This document shows, one piece after another, positions 11,890 to 23,717 of a stretch of 64,000 bases of DNA. The DNA is from Hordeum vulgare subsp. vulgare. Lineage: Eukaryota; Streptophyta; Magnoliopsida; Poales; Poaceae. Below the pieces are notes generated by a model, which was given only the letters and a program-made list of their open reading frames with translations, was not told the origin of the DNA and ran no database searches. Made by a program: the position numbers and the translations under genes. Within the stretch, counting starts at the first letter, position 1, and each line of letters begins with the position of its first letter. The stretch is from positions 324,096,581-324,160,580 of the forward strand of contig NC_058518.1 in the NCBI RefSeq assembly GCF_904849725.1, given 5' to 3'.

Positions 11890-11933
11890 TCCTTCTCACG
11901 ATCCTACAATGGAACTCTCAATGAAAGAACCAA

Positions 11934-12220
11934 TGTTCGTGTCAAACCGGCAGATATTGGGTAGGGGGTCCCGAACTATGGATCTTGGATCAATGGGTAA
12001 CAGGTGACAGGGAGATGATATTTACCCAGGTTCGGGCCCTCTTGATGGAGGTAATGCCCTACATCCTGGTTTGTTTGTATTGATGATGATGTATCAAGTA
12101 TAGAGTTGATATACCTTGAGATCGTATGATGTGGTCTAAAACCCTAGGAGTAAGGATCTTAATCTGCCTTATGGACTAAAACCCTCTGGTTTATATAGAC
12201 ACCAGGGGTACATAGTGCTA
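11934..12220 (-). repeat. G 5' LTR, left piece
   Basis: On the plus strand it starts tgttcgtgtcaaaccgg and includes ggtcccgaactatggatc and tacccaggttcgggccctct, a block I recognise from Triticeae gypsy LTRs. It is cut at 12220 by E2 and resumes at 21966. The two pieces together make about 495 bp. A PBS should lie just left of 11934 (tcaatgaaagaaccaa), but I could not assign its tRNA. Confidence 0.75.
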
Positions 12221-13784
12221 TGATGTCCCACAAGCGTATGGGATCGCGACAGTTTTTGAGGGTAGAGTATTCAGCCCAAATTTATTGATTCGCTCACAAG
12301 GGGAAGCTAAAGAATATTCTCGAGTATTAGCAGCTGAGTTGTCAATTCAACCACACCTGAAAGATTAGTGTCTGCAAGCAAAGTATCAGTAACAAGGTAG
12401 TACGATAGCAACGTTGCCAGAAAAAGCTTTGACAATCCCCGGCAACGGCACCAGAAAAAGCCTTGTTGACGGGATGTTAGAGCCAACAAAGTCTTGCAAC
12501 AAGTAACAGCGGAGTAGCAAGAAACAACAGTAGTGACAGCAGCAGCAGAGTAACAAGTGACAGCAGCAGCAGCAGTAGTGACAGCAGCAAAGTGGCCCAA
12601 TCCCTCTTGTAGCAAGGGACAAGCCTAGGCAAAGTAACTTAGTGAGAACCAGTAGTAAAAGACTCGTAGGCAGTGGATCGATGATGGATGAGTGTGATGG
12701 ATGTGATTCATCATGTAACAGCTATAACATGGAGAGATATGTGGCTAGCTCCCATTCATCAATATAATGTAGGCATGTATTCCGTATGTGGTCATACGTG
12801 CTTAGGGAAAATAACTTGCATGACATCTATTGTCCATCCCTCCCGTGGCAGCGGGGTCCTAATGGAAACTACGGGATATTAAGGTTCTCCTTTTAATAAA
12901 GAACCGGACCAACCCATTAACAGGCGGTGAATACATGAACTCCTCATACTATGGTCATCTCCAGGAGTGGTTTCGGTTATTGTCACTCTGGGGTTGCCGG
13001 GTCATAACACATAGTAGGTGACTACAACTTGCAAGATAGGATCTGAAAAACACATATATTGGCGACAACATAATAGGTTCAGATCTGAAATCATGGCACT
13101 CGGGCCCTACTGACAAGCATTAAGCATAGCCAAGTAGTAGCAAAATCAATCTAGAACATAGTGGATACTAGGGATCAATCCCCGTCAAGAACTAACTCGA
13201 TGACATGATAGATCTCATCCAAATCATCACCGTCCAGCAAGCCTATGATGAGATTACTCACGAACGATGAAGAGCATCGTGGAATTGTCGATGGAGAAAG
13301 GTTGATGATGACAATGGCGACGATTTCCCCTCTCCGGAGCCCGAAACGGACTCCAGATTTTCCCTCGAGATGAAGAACAAGATGTGGCGGCGCCTCCGTA
13401 TCGCAAAACGCGATGAAAACTTCTCTCTGGTTTTTTTCCACGTGAAACGGAAGATATAGAGCTGAGATTGGGGGCGGTGGTGCCACGTGGGCCCCACAAG
13501 CCCACACGGCGCGACCATAGGGGGTGGCCGCGGCCTGTGGGCTTGTGGCCCACTGGCACGCCCGCTCCGGTGGATCTTTGCGCATTTATTTTTCTTTTAT
13601 TCCAAAAAAAATCTTCGTAATTTTTTAGGACGTTCCGAGAATTTCATTTCTGCACAAAAACAACACTATGGCAATTCTATTGCAAACAGCGTCAGTCCGG
13701 GTTAGTTCCATTCAAATCAAGCAAATTAGAGTCCAAAACAAGGGCAAAAGAGTTCGGAAAAGTAGATACGACGGAGACGTATCA
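12221..13784 (-). repeat. E2 3' LTR
   Basis: 1564 bp, from tgatgtcccacaagcg to gacgtatca. It is related to the E1 LTR over most of its length but has an extra block near its left end that contains PBS-like sequences. A TATA-like site (aagatataga on the plus strand) is at 13451-13460. Confidence 0.88.
12408..12453 (-). repeat. PBS-like sequences inside E2 3' LTR
   Basis: Two PBS-type units lie inside the LTR. One is partial (agcaacgttgccagaaaaag from 12408). The other is nearly complete at 12436-12453 (tccccggcaacggcacca, 17/18 to tRNA-Asp) and is followed by gaaaaagccttg, the same spacer that follows the true PBS at 20368. Sequence that normally lies outside the LTR is therefore part of it. 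Confidence 0.8.
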
Positions 13785-13801
13785 ACTCCCCCAAGCTTAA
13801 A
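13785..13801 (-). promoter_or_regulatory. E2 polypurine tract
   Basis: On the minus strand tttaagcttgggggagt lies directly before the LTR start TGATACGTCTCC. Confidence 0.8.
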
Positions 13802-15700
13802 GCCTTGCTTGTCCTCAAGCAACTCAGTTGACAAACTGAGAGAGACAAAAGAAAAACTTTGACGAACTCTGTTTGACCTTGTTGTTGCAACCATGTCTAA
13901 CTCACAACCAGAATTTCAGCAAGATCACAACCAAACCACAAAACCAAATGACATCTAGGTCTCACGGTAAACTCATATCAATGGTATAATCAACTAGCGA
14001 GCAAATAAAAATGAGTCTCAAACGTCAACACTTCAATCAAAACAACATGAAGCAGTACGAACAGATGGTATCTCGCTAGCTCTTTCTGAGACCATAAAAC
14101 ATAAATGTAGAGCGCCTTAAAAGACCAAGGCTGACTAAACATTGTAATTCATGGCAATGAAGACCCAGTCATAGTCACACTCAACACAGTTAAAAGCAAA
14201 GCATAAAAATGACAAAGGTGCTCTCTAATTGGTGCTTTGTAAGAGGAGGATGACTCAAACGGAACATAAATAGACAGGCCCTTCGCAGAGGGAAGCATTG
14301 ATTTGCAGAGGTGCCAGAGCTCAAGCTTTGAAAACAGAGATAATAATTTTGGGTGGCATGCTTTCATTGTCAACGCAATGACTAAGAGTTCTCAACATCT
14401 TCCACGCTACACATGCTATAGGCGGTTCCCAAACAGAAAAGTAAAGTTTTGACTCCCCCACCAACAATCAATCACACTCCAGGGCTAGCCGAATCCTCGG
14501 GTACCGTCCATACCAACATCAATCCTGGGGGAGTTTTGTTTGCAATTATCTTTTTGATTTGAGTATGGAACTGGGAATTCCAATTACCGTCCCCTTTCTC
14601 CCGAATGATAGTGAATAAACACATATCGAGGATAACACGCCTAGCATGGAAGATACCAATAGCCCCCTGTCCCCACATGAGCGGTTCGGGCATGCAAAAC
14701 AGGTTATTTCTTGAAGATTTAGAGAGTGGCACATGCAAATTTACTTGGAACGACAGGTAGATACTGCACATAGGTAGGTATGGTGGTCTCATATGGCACA
14801 ACTTTGGGTTTATGGGAGTGGATGCACAAGTACTATTCCCGCTTAGTACAAGTGAAGGCTAGCAAAAGACTTGGAAGCGACCAACTAGAGAGCGACAACA
14901 GTCATCAAAATGCATTGAGATTAACTAACATTGAGTGCAAGCATGAGTAGGACATAAATCACCATGAACATGAACATCATGGAGGCTATGTTGATTTTGT
15001 TTCAACTACATGCGTGAACATGCGACAAGTCAAGCCACTTGAAACTTTCAAAGGAGGATACCATCCTATCATACTACGTCACAGTCATCTCAACATTCAT
15101 GTTGGCAACCAAGACAAACCATTATAAGCTCCTAGCTAAATAAGCATGGCATAAGCAACTATGATCTCTAAGTTTTCATTGCAAACATGTTTCTCTGACA
15201 ACAAAGCTGAATCAGGCATGATGAGATAGTCATATTTACAAAAACAAAATAGATCGAGTTCATAACAGATTTTCCAGGCTCAGTCACTTTATCATATATC
15301 GTCATTATTGCGTTTCACTTGCACGACCGAATGATTGTGAACAATAAAAAGCGTGCTCGTGCATTGGACTAAAGCTGGAATCTGCAGGCAAACACAAGGG
15401 AGAATACAAGGTAATATGTCTCTTTGAAAGCTAAACAGGTATGCATGCAAGAGCCACTAAACATTGTAACCAATATCTTCTACCTTGACCCAAAGAAAAA
15501 GAAAACTATCTACACGGGAAAGCTCCCAACAAGAAAAAGAAGAAAAGAAAATATTTTTGGGTTTTCTCAAACTAGACACACACACGAAAAGAAAACGAGA
15601 AAAAGAAAATAAACTAACATGGATGATACAGTGGCAACGTGTGAACACCGGCTAATAAAGTGAAAACATAAGCAAGAATGTAAAGTCGGTGAGAACACGT
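13802..15700. other. E2 non-coding block between two PPT-like sites
   Basis: About 1.9 kb with no credible frame, matching 1498-3395 of E1 by eye with small indels. I see nothing else in it. Confidence 0.7.
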
Positions 15701-15715
15701 ACTCCCCCAAGCTTA
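15701..15715 (-). promoter_or_regulatory. Internal PPT-like copy in E2
   Basis: The 15-mer actcccccaagctta matches the start of the terminal PPT at 13785 exactly and sits 20 bp beyond the end of the ORF-1-like frame. Confidence 0.6.
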
Positions 15716-15735
15716 GGCTTTTCGCCTAACTTGGT

Positions 15736-16806
15736 CTACTCACAAGGAGGGAAATAACCAGCTCCTGGGTACTCCGGAGTGGACTGTGGATGCCACTGCT
15801 GCGTGAGCTCCTCTGCCTCCCACTGATAAACTGGCGTCTGGTACTCGACTAGCGGCTCGGGCACGGGCACGTGTGGTTGGGCCAAGCCCCAATATGCGTA
15901 GATGTCCGAGGGCATAATAGTGTACCTGGCTGCATGAAGATTAAACAAAGAAGGAGCAGGCAAAGTAATAGTCTCACGAGTACCCTGACTAAATACCATG
16001 TTATAGATCATCCTTGCACCTATATCTCTATCAAGAAAGTCATGGCGAACCATGCTATCGTAATCTAGATATCTCTCGGGAAGAAGAACCTCTTCTTCTT
16101 CCTCCGGTCTAATGGGTATCTCAAAGTGTCTGGCAAGACGGGTAGCATAGATACCTCCATAGACAACACCATTAGAACGGTTCAGGTTCAACCATTGAGC
16201 TACTATAGCGCCCAACCTACAAGTTTTGTCGTTATAAAGGGCTTCGCGCAAGACCGCAAGATCTAGGGAACTAAGTGACCCAGCTTTCCCACGACCAATC
16301 AAACATTATCCCACAAATAGTGAGAAGTACTGAAGCACGGGAAAATGAATGCTAGCAGCTCTAGTGTAAGACACTCCTCTCTCCTCTCCTACAACAATTG
16401 TACCGATAAAAGCTTCCAAGTCCCGCAGACGAGGTTCATGAATATCCCCTATGTCAGGTAATTTGCAAACATTGCAAAGATCCTGGAGTGACATGCGCTG
16501 GGGGACATCATAAAGTTTAAACTCAACCATAGGAGGATTCTTCCTTGGATAGAAGTTAAAGCTTTGTACAAAGATATTAGTGAGGAGGAGGTATTGTGAA
16601 CACTTATCTTCAACGAAGGCGGTAAGGCCTGCATTCTCCACCAAGTGATAAAAGTCCTCATAAATTCCAACGGCGCGTAAGAACGTGTCGCTTGGCCATT
16701 TGCACGCGCGAACTTCTGCGACTCGAGGGACCGGATACTTGGCATTCTTCTCACTCCCATCATCCTTGGGGTCACGGCTTAAAGAGCCTCTCAAGAACCT
16801 CCTCAT
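15736..16806 (-). pseudogene. E2 ATHILA ORF-1-like protein, diverged, one stop
   Basis: A 357-codon frame from ATG 16806 to the stop at 15736, broken by one in-frame TAA at 16306-16308. The product is clearly homologous to the E1 and E3 frames (KWPSDTF, SIHFPVLQYFSLFVG, GGIYATRLARHFEIPIR, ITLPAPSLFNLHAARY), yet most other residues differ. It also has an acidic EEEEE insertion after IPIRP and an unrelated C-terminus rich in Pro and Gln. In contrast, the DNA on both sides is closely similar to E1. No signal peptide is seen. Its function is unknown. Confidence 0.6.
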
Positions 16807-16824
16807 CTTTTCCCTTTTCTATCT

Positions 16825-17055
16825 CTGAAAATTTCTGAAATTTTTAGTGATTCCAAGGAAAAGTGAATAAGGCTCAACTAAACTTGTAGCAACTACTCCA
16901 ACAAGTGCCTAGAAGCCATATTACGCATCAAAACTACTTGGGACCAGCTAGAATCAGCATGCAAAGCTCAAGAATATGGTCACCAAGGCAGCAAAATACG
17001 CGGAGTATAAGGCACTAGAGAAAAAACTAATTGGACCAATGGAGGAGTCACTTAC
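16825..17055 (-). other. Predicted intron upstream of E2 ORF-1-like frame
   Basis: The donor ccttg|gtaagt at 17055 and acceptor ttttcag at 16825 match the E1 arrangement. A second acceptor is possible about 10 bp upstream (intron-side base near 16835). Prediction from consensus only. Confidence 0.35.
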
Positions 17056-17189
17056 CAAGGAGTAATTTCCCCAAAACAGTTCAGAGAATGGTGATTTGAG
17101 CAAAGAGATCGAAAATCCCAGCAAGAGGAGCAAGAACACGGGTTCGAGCTATGAAACGATTTTTTCTGGAGGTAGGAGAAGCGGATGGG

Positions 17190-17400
17190 AACAAGAATGA
17201 GTGGAGGGGGTGCCTGTGGGCCCCACAAGCCTGGGTGGCGCGGCTAGGGGGGTGCCCGCACCCCTAGGGCTTGTGGCCCACTGGTGTGGTCCCCAGACAG
17301 ATTCTTTGTCCCAGTATTTTTCAAAAAATCCGAAAAAAACATACTAGATTTTCACAACGATCGGAGAACTTTTATTTTTGGGGTATTTTTCTACCAGACG
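17190..17400 (-). repeat. LTR-like segment embedded inside E2
   Basis: Equivalent of 4813-5050 in E1, with the landmarks gtgggccccacaagcctg, gggcttgtggcccactgg, cagtatttttcaaaaaatcc and ggagaacttttattttt in the same order. Confidence 0.55.
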
Positions 17401-17605
17401 CTAAGACAGAAAACAGGGAAAACTAAACTAAATCTATCATTTTTCTTCTAAGCAACCAAAGGTGAAAGCTTGGAACAGAGGCTTGTGACTCCTCAATTCT
17501 TCCATCTCATGGTCATCGAAAGAAATCCGTCAATGGGGTTGATCAAATCCCCTCGACAAAACTTTCTCGAATCGCAAAAGAGAACGGAGAATTTCCGAAT
17601 AGTCA

Positions 17606-20317
17606 CTAAGTCACCTCAATGGGGATGTGCATCTCCCGAACAAGCAAATCATACTTCATCTTGACACTAGGAATACGGCATTCAAAGCTCCCGATAAGAA
17701 TCAATGAAGTTTTTTCGATAGCATTGATGCAATGTACTCAATATTGTTTCTTCGGAAAGTGCACCGTATGCTCATTACCGTTGACATGGAAAGTGACATT
17801 GCCTTTGTTGCAATCTATAACAGCCCCTGCGGTGTTTAAAAAGGGTCTTCCAAGGATGACAGCCATGGCATCGTCCTCGGGAATATCCCAGATAACAAAG
17901 TCTGTTAAGATAGTGGTGTTAGCAACCACAACAGGCACATCCTCGCAAATGCCGATAGGGAAAGCAGTTGATTTGTCGGCCATTTGTAGAGAGATTTCAG
18001 TGGGTGTCAACTTATCCAGTTCAAGCCTACGATAAAGAGAGAGAGGCATAACACTAACACCGGCTCCAAGATCACATAATGTAGTTCTAACGTAGTTGCC
18101 TATAATGGAGCAAGGTATAGTCGGCACACCGGGATCACCTAGTTTCTTAGGAGTTCCACCCTTGAAAGTGTAATTGGCAAGCATGGCGGAGATCTCAAGA
18201 TCAGGTATCCTCCTCTTATTAGTCACAATATCTTTCATGTACTTAGCATGCGGAGACATTTTGAGCATATGTGTCAAACACATCTGCAGAAAGACAGGTC
18301 TAGTCATCTCAACGAATCGCTCAAAATCCTCATCATCCTTTTTCTTGGATGGTTTGGGAGGAAATGGCATAGGTTTATGAACTCATGGCTCCCTTTCTTT
18401 ACCATGCTTCCTAGCAGCAAAGTCATTCTTATAGTATCTTCTATTCTTAGCCTGTGGGTTATCAAGATCAACACTAGGTTCAATCTCCACATCCTTTTCA
18501 TTGCTAGGCTGAGCATCTTCATGAAAATCAGTATTGATATTATCATTAGGCTCATGTTCATCACCAGATTGTGTTTCAGCATCAGAGACAGAGGCATCGT
18601 TTGGACTCTCAGGTGTAGCAGCAACAGGGTTGCTAGTGCTAACTCCTTGAGAATCTTGTTCAACTCTCTTCGGATGACCCTTAGGATACAAAGGTTCCTG
18701 GGTCATTCTACCGCCTCTAGTGACGACTCTAACGGAATTGTCATTCAACTCGTTGAGAAAGTCATTTTGAGCTTTAAGTACTTGTTCTACCTGAGTAGTA
18801 ACCATAGAGGCATGTTTACTCATAAGCTTTAGATCGTTGACGTTTCTATCCACACAAGCACTTAAATGACTAAGCATACGAGCATTCTTTTCCAATTGTC
18901 TGCTAACATAATCATGGAAACTTTGTTGTTTAGCAACGAAGTTATCAAATTCATCCATGCATAAGCTAGCAGGTTTATCAAAAGGAATATCACTCTCATC
19001 AAACCTATGTAGAGAATTTACTTCTACTACCTGTACCGGGTTATCGAGACCATGGATCTCTTTGATAGGTGGTAGATTTTTGACATCTTCAGAATTAATG
19101 TCTTTCTCTCGCATAGATTTCTTGGCTTCTTGCATATCTTCAGGACTAAGGAATAGAATACCTCTTTTCTTCGAGTTGGCTTAGGATGTGGTTCGGGAAT
19201 AGTCCAAGCATTCTCATTGCACAAGATGTTGTTCAACAGAATCTCAGCTTGTTCTGCGGTTCGTTCCCTAAAAACACTACCGACACAACTATCTAGATGG
19301 TCTTTGGAAGAATCGGTAAGTCCATTATAGAAGATATCAAGTATCTCATTCTTCTCAAGAGGGTTATCAGGCAAAGCATTCAGTAGCTGGATGAGCCTCC
19401 CCCAAGCTTTTGGGAGACTCTCTTCTTCAGCTTGAGCAAAGTTTTATATTTCCTTCAAGGCAGCTTGCTTCTTATGGGCAGGGAAATATTTTTCAGAGAA
19501 GTAGTAAACCATATCCTGGGGACTACGCACACAACCAGGAGCAAGGGAAGTGAACCAGGCTTTTCCTCACTAGTGAATAGGGTGGCTATATCGTGCAGTT
19601 TGGTAAGATGGGCTACAACTGTTTCAGACTCGTAACCGTGAAAGGGATCAGATTCGACAAGAGTGATTAACTCAGGGTCGACAGAGAATTCATAATCCTT
19701 ATCGGTCACAAAGATAGGCGAAGTAGCAAACTTTGGGTCGTATTTCATCCTAGCATTCAGAGATTTTTCTTTCCACTTGCGCAGAAGTTTCTCAACATCA
19801 TAGCTATCCTTACACGCAAGAAAATCCTCAACGATCTCTCCCTCCATAACATAGCACGTATCAGGCATAACAGGCAATTCAGGCATAGTAGCAGGTTATA
19901 CTTCAATAGTATTACAGTTTCAGAACCATCATCACATCTGGTAGCAGCTCTAGCAATATGTGCATCAAGGAATGCACCAAGTGCCAAAGCAGTATCAGGC
20001 ATAGCAGGCATAGTATCAAGCATAGCATCATCAGTCATAGTATCAAGCATAGGATCATCAGGCATAGTATCAAGCATAGCATCATCAGGCATAGTATCAA
20101 GCATAGCATCATCAAGCATAGTATCTAGCATAGCATCATGGGCAGCAGAAATAGCATCATCAAGCACAGGCGACATATCAAGATTTCTAGCAGGAGGCGA
20201 AGTCATAAACTTACTCAAAACTGAGGGTGAATCAAGTGCAAAGCTAGATGGCAGTTCCTTACCTCTCCTCGTAGTGGAAGGCAGGATTTTAGTTCTTGGA
20301 TCTTTCGGATTCCTCAT
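17606..20317 (-). pseudogene. E2 gag-protease, multiply broken
   Basis: This is homologous to the E1 and E3 polyproteins. The start ATG is at 20317 (MRNPKDPRTK). Lesions relative to the copies are a short deletion near 19890, a deletion of about 58 bp near 19561 with AAAG microhomology, a 1-bp deletion near 19171, TGA at 18383 (TGG in the copies) and TGA at 17738 (CGA in the copies, a CpG-type change). Retropepsin motifs CDLGAGVSVMP and VILGRPFLNTAGA are intact at about 17850-18080. The N-terminal part has a minisatellite. The frame ends with protease and no RT follows. Confidence 0.8.
20005..20140 (-). repeat. 27-bp coding minisatellite in E2 gag
   Basis: About four and a half units of roughly 27 bp (catagtatcaagcatagcat plus catcagg on the plus strand) encode a 9-residue DAMLDTMPD-type repeat. 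E1 has a single such unit at this place, while E3 has a differently arranged array at about 40700-40870. Confidence 0.8.
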
Positions 20318-20367
20318 AGTGATCACCAGACGTCAATCCCAAGTGAGTCAAACAATATAGTTGTGCT

Positions 20368-20385
20368 TCCCCAGCAACGGCGCCA
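20368..20385 (-). promoter_or_regulatory. E2 primer-binding site, tRNA-Asp
   Basis: tccccagcaacggcgcca matches tRNA-Asp at 17 of 18 bases. The one change (CCGG to CCAG) is of the CpG-decay type. The spacer is gaaaaagcct-tg. Confidence 0.85.
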
Positions 20386-20395
20386 GAAAAAGCCT

Positions 20396-21965
20396 TGATG
20401 TCCCACAAGCGTATGGGATCGCAGAAGTTTTCGAGGGTAGAGTATTCAACCAAATTTATTGATTCGCTCACAAGGGGAAGCTAAAGAATATTCTCAAGTA
20501 TTAGCAGCTGAGTTGTCAATTCAACAACACCTGAAAGATTAGTGTCTGCAAGCAAAGTATCAGTAGCAAGGTAGTACGATAGCAACGGTGCCAGAAAAAG
20601 ATTTGACAATCCCCAGCAACGGCGCCGGAAAAAGCCTTGTTGACGGGATGTTAGCGCCAACAAAGTCTTGCAACAAGGAACAGCGGAGTAGCAAGTAACA
20701 GCAGTAGTGACAACAGCAGCAAACTAACAAGTAACAGCAGCAAAGTGGCAGCAGTAGTGACAGCAACAAATTGGCCCAATCCCTCTTGTAGCAAGGGACA
20801 AGCGTAGGCAAAGTAACATAGCGAGAACCAATAGTAAAAGACTCGTAGGCAGTGGATCGGTGATGGACGAGTGTGACGGATGTGATTCAACACGTAACAG
20901 CTATAACACGGAGAGATATGTGGCTAGCTCCCATTCATCAATCTAATGTAGGCATGTATTCCGTATGTTGTCATACGTGCTTAGGGGAAAGAACTTGCAT
21001 GACATCTATTGTCCATCCCTCCCATGGCAGCGGGGTCCTAATGGAAACTACGGGATATTAAGGTTCTCCTTTCAATAAAGAACCGGACCAACGCATTAAC
21101 ACGCAGTGAATACATGAACTCCTCATACTATGGTCATCTCCGGGAGTGGTTCCGGTTATTGTCACTCCAGGGTTGCCGGGTCATAACACATAGTAGGTGA
21201 CTACAACTTGCAAGATAGGATATAAAACACACATATATTGGCGACAACGTAATAGGTTCAGATCTGAAATCATGGCACTCGGGCCCTAGTGACAAGCATT
21301 AAGCATAGCCAAGTAGTAGCAACATCAATCTAGAACATAGTGGATACTAGGGATCAATCCCCGTCAAGAACTAACTCGATTACATGATAGATCTCAGCCA
21401 ACTCATCACCGTCCAGCAAGCCTACGATAAGATTACTCCCAAACGATGAAGAGCATCATGGAATTGTCGATGGAGAAAGGTCGATGATGACGATGGCGAC
21501 GATTTCCCCTCTCCGAAGCCCGAAACGGACTCCAGATCTGCCCTCTAGATGAAGAACAGGATGTGGCGGCGCCTCCGTATCGCACAACGCGATGAAACCT
21601 TCTCTCTGATTTTTTTTCCAGGCGAAACGGAAGATATAGAGCTGAGATTGGGGGCGGTGGTGCTACGTGGGCCCCACAAGCCCTCACGTCGCGGCCATAG
21701 GGGGTGGCGGCGACCTGTGGGCTTGTGGCCCACTGGCACACCCCCTCCGGTTGATCTTTGCGCCGGTATTTTTATTTTATTCCAGAAAAAATCTCCATAA
21801 ATTTTCAGGACGTTCCGAGAACTTTCATTTCTGCACAAAAACAACATCATGGCAATTCTGCTAAAAACAGCGTCAGTCCGGGTTAGTTCCATTCAAATCA
21901 TGCAAATTAGAGTCCAAAACAAGGGCAAAAGAGTTCGGAAAAGTAGATACGACGGAGATGTATCA
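20396..21965 (-). repeat. E2 5' LTR
   Basis: 1570 bp, from tgatgtcccacaagcg to gatgtatca, pairing with 12221-13784. The TATA-like site aagatataga is at 21631-21640. It is followed by the TSD cgcta at 21966-21970. Confidence 0.88.
20581..20627 (-). repeat. PBS-like sequences inside E2 5' LTR
   Basis: As in the partner LTR, a partial unit (agcaacggtgccagaaaaag) is followed by a near-complete unit tccccagcaacggcgccg (20610-20627, 16/18 to tRNA-Asp) and the spacer gaaaaagccttg. Presence in both LTRs shows it was there before insertion. Confidence 0.8.
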
Positions 21966-22173
21966 CGCTACATATGGTAGGTTACATCAGGGAAGAAATA
22001 TCCCGATATTATCATCTTGGCTTGCAGCATACACCAAGGCTTCTTAGGATTCCATCGCGGACACGGTGTCGCCTTGTAGTTCGACCTTCCAATGATAATC
22101 GTCGGGCAGCCATGAGTCCGGCCCGTGAAGATGGGTTACCGGCTTCAGGACCCCTTAGTCCCGGACTCCCTCA
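21966..22173 (-). repeat. G 5' LTR, right piece
   Basis: This completes the LTR begun at 11934. On the plus strand it ends ccttagtcccggactccctca, so on the minus strand it starts TGAGGGAGTCCGGGAC, a start familiar in Triticeae gypsy LTRs. The adjoining gcatc (22174-22178) would be the TSD, but its partner is outside the window. Confidence 0.75.
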
Positions 22174-22178
22174 GCATC

Positions 22179-23717
22179 CCCAAGCTTATATGCTTGAGAC
22201 TTCTTATAATATTTACTTTGGGATCCTTGGGCATCCCCAAGCTTGAGCTTTTTTGTCTTGTTAATTCCCCTCATATCCTGGTTTCACCTAAGTCTTAAAA
22301 ACGTCATCCACAGAGAACTTGAAAAATAACTCATGATATAGGTTAGTACACATAAAAAAATAAACACTTCATTTAGTGCCAAGACAAGTTGCATAATAAT
22401 TTGCAAACATTAGGTATTGTATACTATCATTTGCACAATTTATATCAACCAATATAAGCCATGAAAACTCTAGGATAAGTAGATAACAAAACTATGACAA
22501 CAATTTGTGCAAATCGAATAGTTACAATTAATTTAAAAAGTGTACTTTTGTAACTCAAATATTTCTGAAAACTTAAGACATGATAAATAATTTGCATGAC
22601 AATACTGTGTAAAACTTTGAGAAACTTTCCACATTCAGTAAAATCTCATAAATCAAATAGTACAACAAAAGTTTATGTTTTTGTACATCACACATCACAC
22701 ATGCAACTCAAGCATTCTAATGGAAATTTTTGGAACTTTTTATTGAAAACATGATTATAAATACGGCAAGCAAATACTAACTAAATAAAATGACGCCCCA
22801 AGCAAAACACATATCATGTGACGTATAAAAACATAGCTCCAAGTAAGATATACCGATAGTGTTGAAGACGAAAGAGGGGATGCCTTCCGAGGAATCCCCT
22901 AGCTTAGATGCTTGATTCTTCCTTGGATATTACCTTGGGGGTTCCTTTGGCATGCCCAAGCTTATAATCGTGCCACTCTTTATTCTCCTCATATCGGTAT
23001 CTCACCTAAACTTGAAAACTTCAATCACACAGCACTTAACGGAACTTAATGAAATGGGTTAGTGTAATAAAGATAGATCATTCACTTAGGTACTACCAAG
23101 AAAAGATTCACAATTGTTCTCACATAATACCTACTTTATTCTATCATTCCCATAATTTATATCACTTAAGATAATCTATCGAAACACAAGAACAAGCAAA
23201 CTATGCGTGCCAAAAAGAATAGTCTGAGAAGATCTGAACATAAACCATACTTTCCTATCTCTGCATATTCTAAAAAATTAGGAAAAATAGAGAATTTACA
23301 TAGAGAAACCATGTAAAAATTTCTGAATTTTTGACGCTCCAGTAAAATCCCATAATTCATATACTAGATGCAAAAGTTTTTGTTTTGGCACACAATCAAA
23401 TCAACAAGTATCCACACTACCCCAAAGGGTTTACTTGGCAGATTATTGAAATAAAAGACACAAAACATGATTAATACAATATCTTAATCATGTGAACACA
23501 CAAAAATAGAAAGTAAAAGTGTTGGGTTATCTCCAAATAAGCGCTTTTCTTTAATGCCTTCTAGCTAGACATGATGATTTCAATGATTCTCATATAGAAG
23601 TACATAATTGAAACACAAATAGAGCATCATGGATCACATGCCAAGAACATTTAATTCCAACCCACTTCCTATGCATAGGGATTTTTAAGAAAAAAAAATA
23701 TTGTAGCAAGAATCAAC
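22179..23717. other. E4 non-coding region with repeated PPT-like motif
   Basis: AT-rich and without a credible frame. The motif gcatccccaagctt or a close variant occurs at about 22174, 22229 and 22950, and again in E5 at about 31013, 32976 and 33031. This block is typical of the 3' part of Athila-like elements. No RNA gene is seen. Confidence 0.6.

Larger units (their letters stand above)
12221..21965 (-). mobile_element. E2: non-autonomous Athila-type LTR retrotransposon
   Basis: A 9745-bp minus-strand element with LTRs at 12221-13784 and 20396-21965, a tRNA-Asp PBS, a PPT and a TSD of tgcta/cgcta (one C-to-T type difference). Layout is the same as E1: gag-protease, LTR-like segment, possible intron, ORF-1-like frame, internal PPT and a non-coding block. 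No RT or integrase is seen. It has more frameshifts and CpG-type changes than E1 and carries a strongly diverged ORF-1-like frame. It is inserted in the LTR of G. Confidence 0.88.

Noticed and set aside
20005..20140. CRISPR-like array
   Set aside because: Units are adjacent without spacers and keep the reading frame; it is a coding minisatellite in a plant retroelement.
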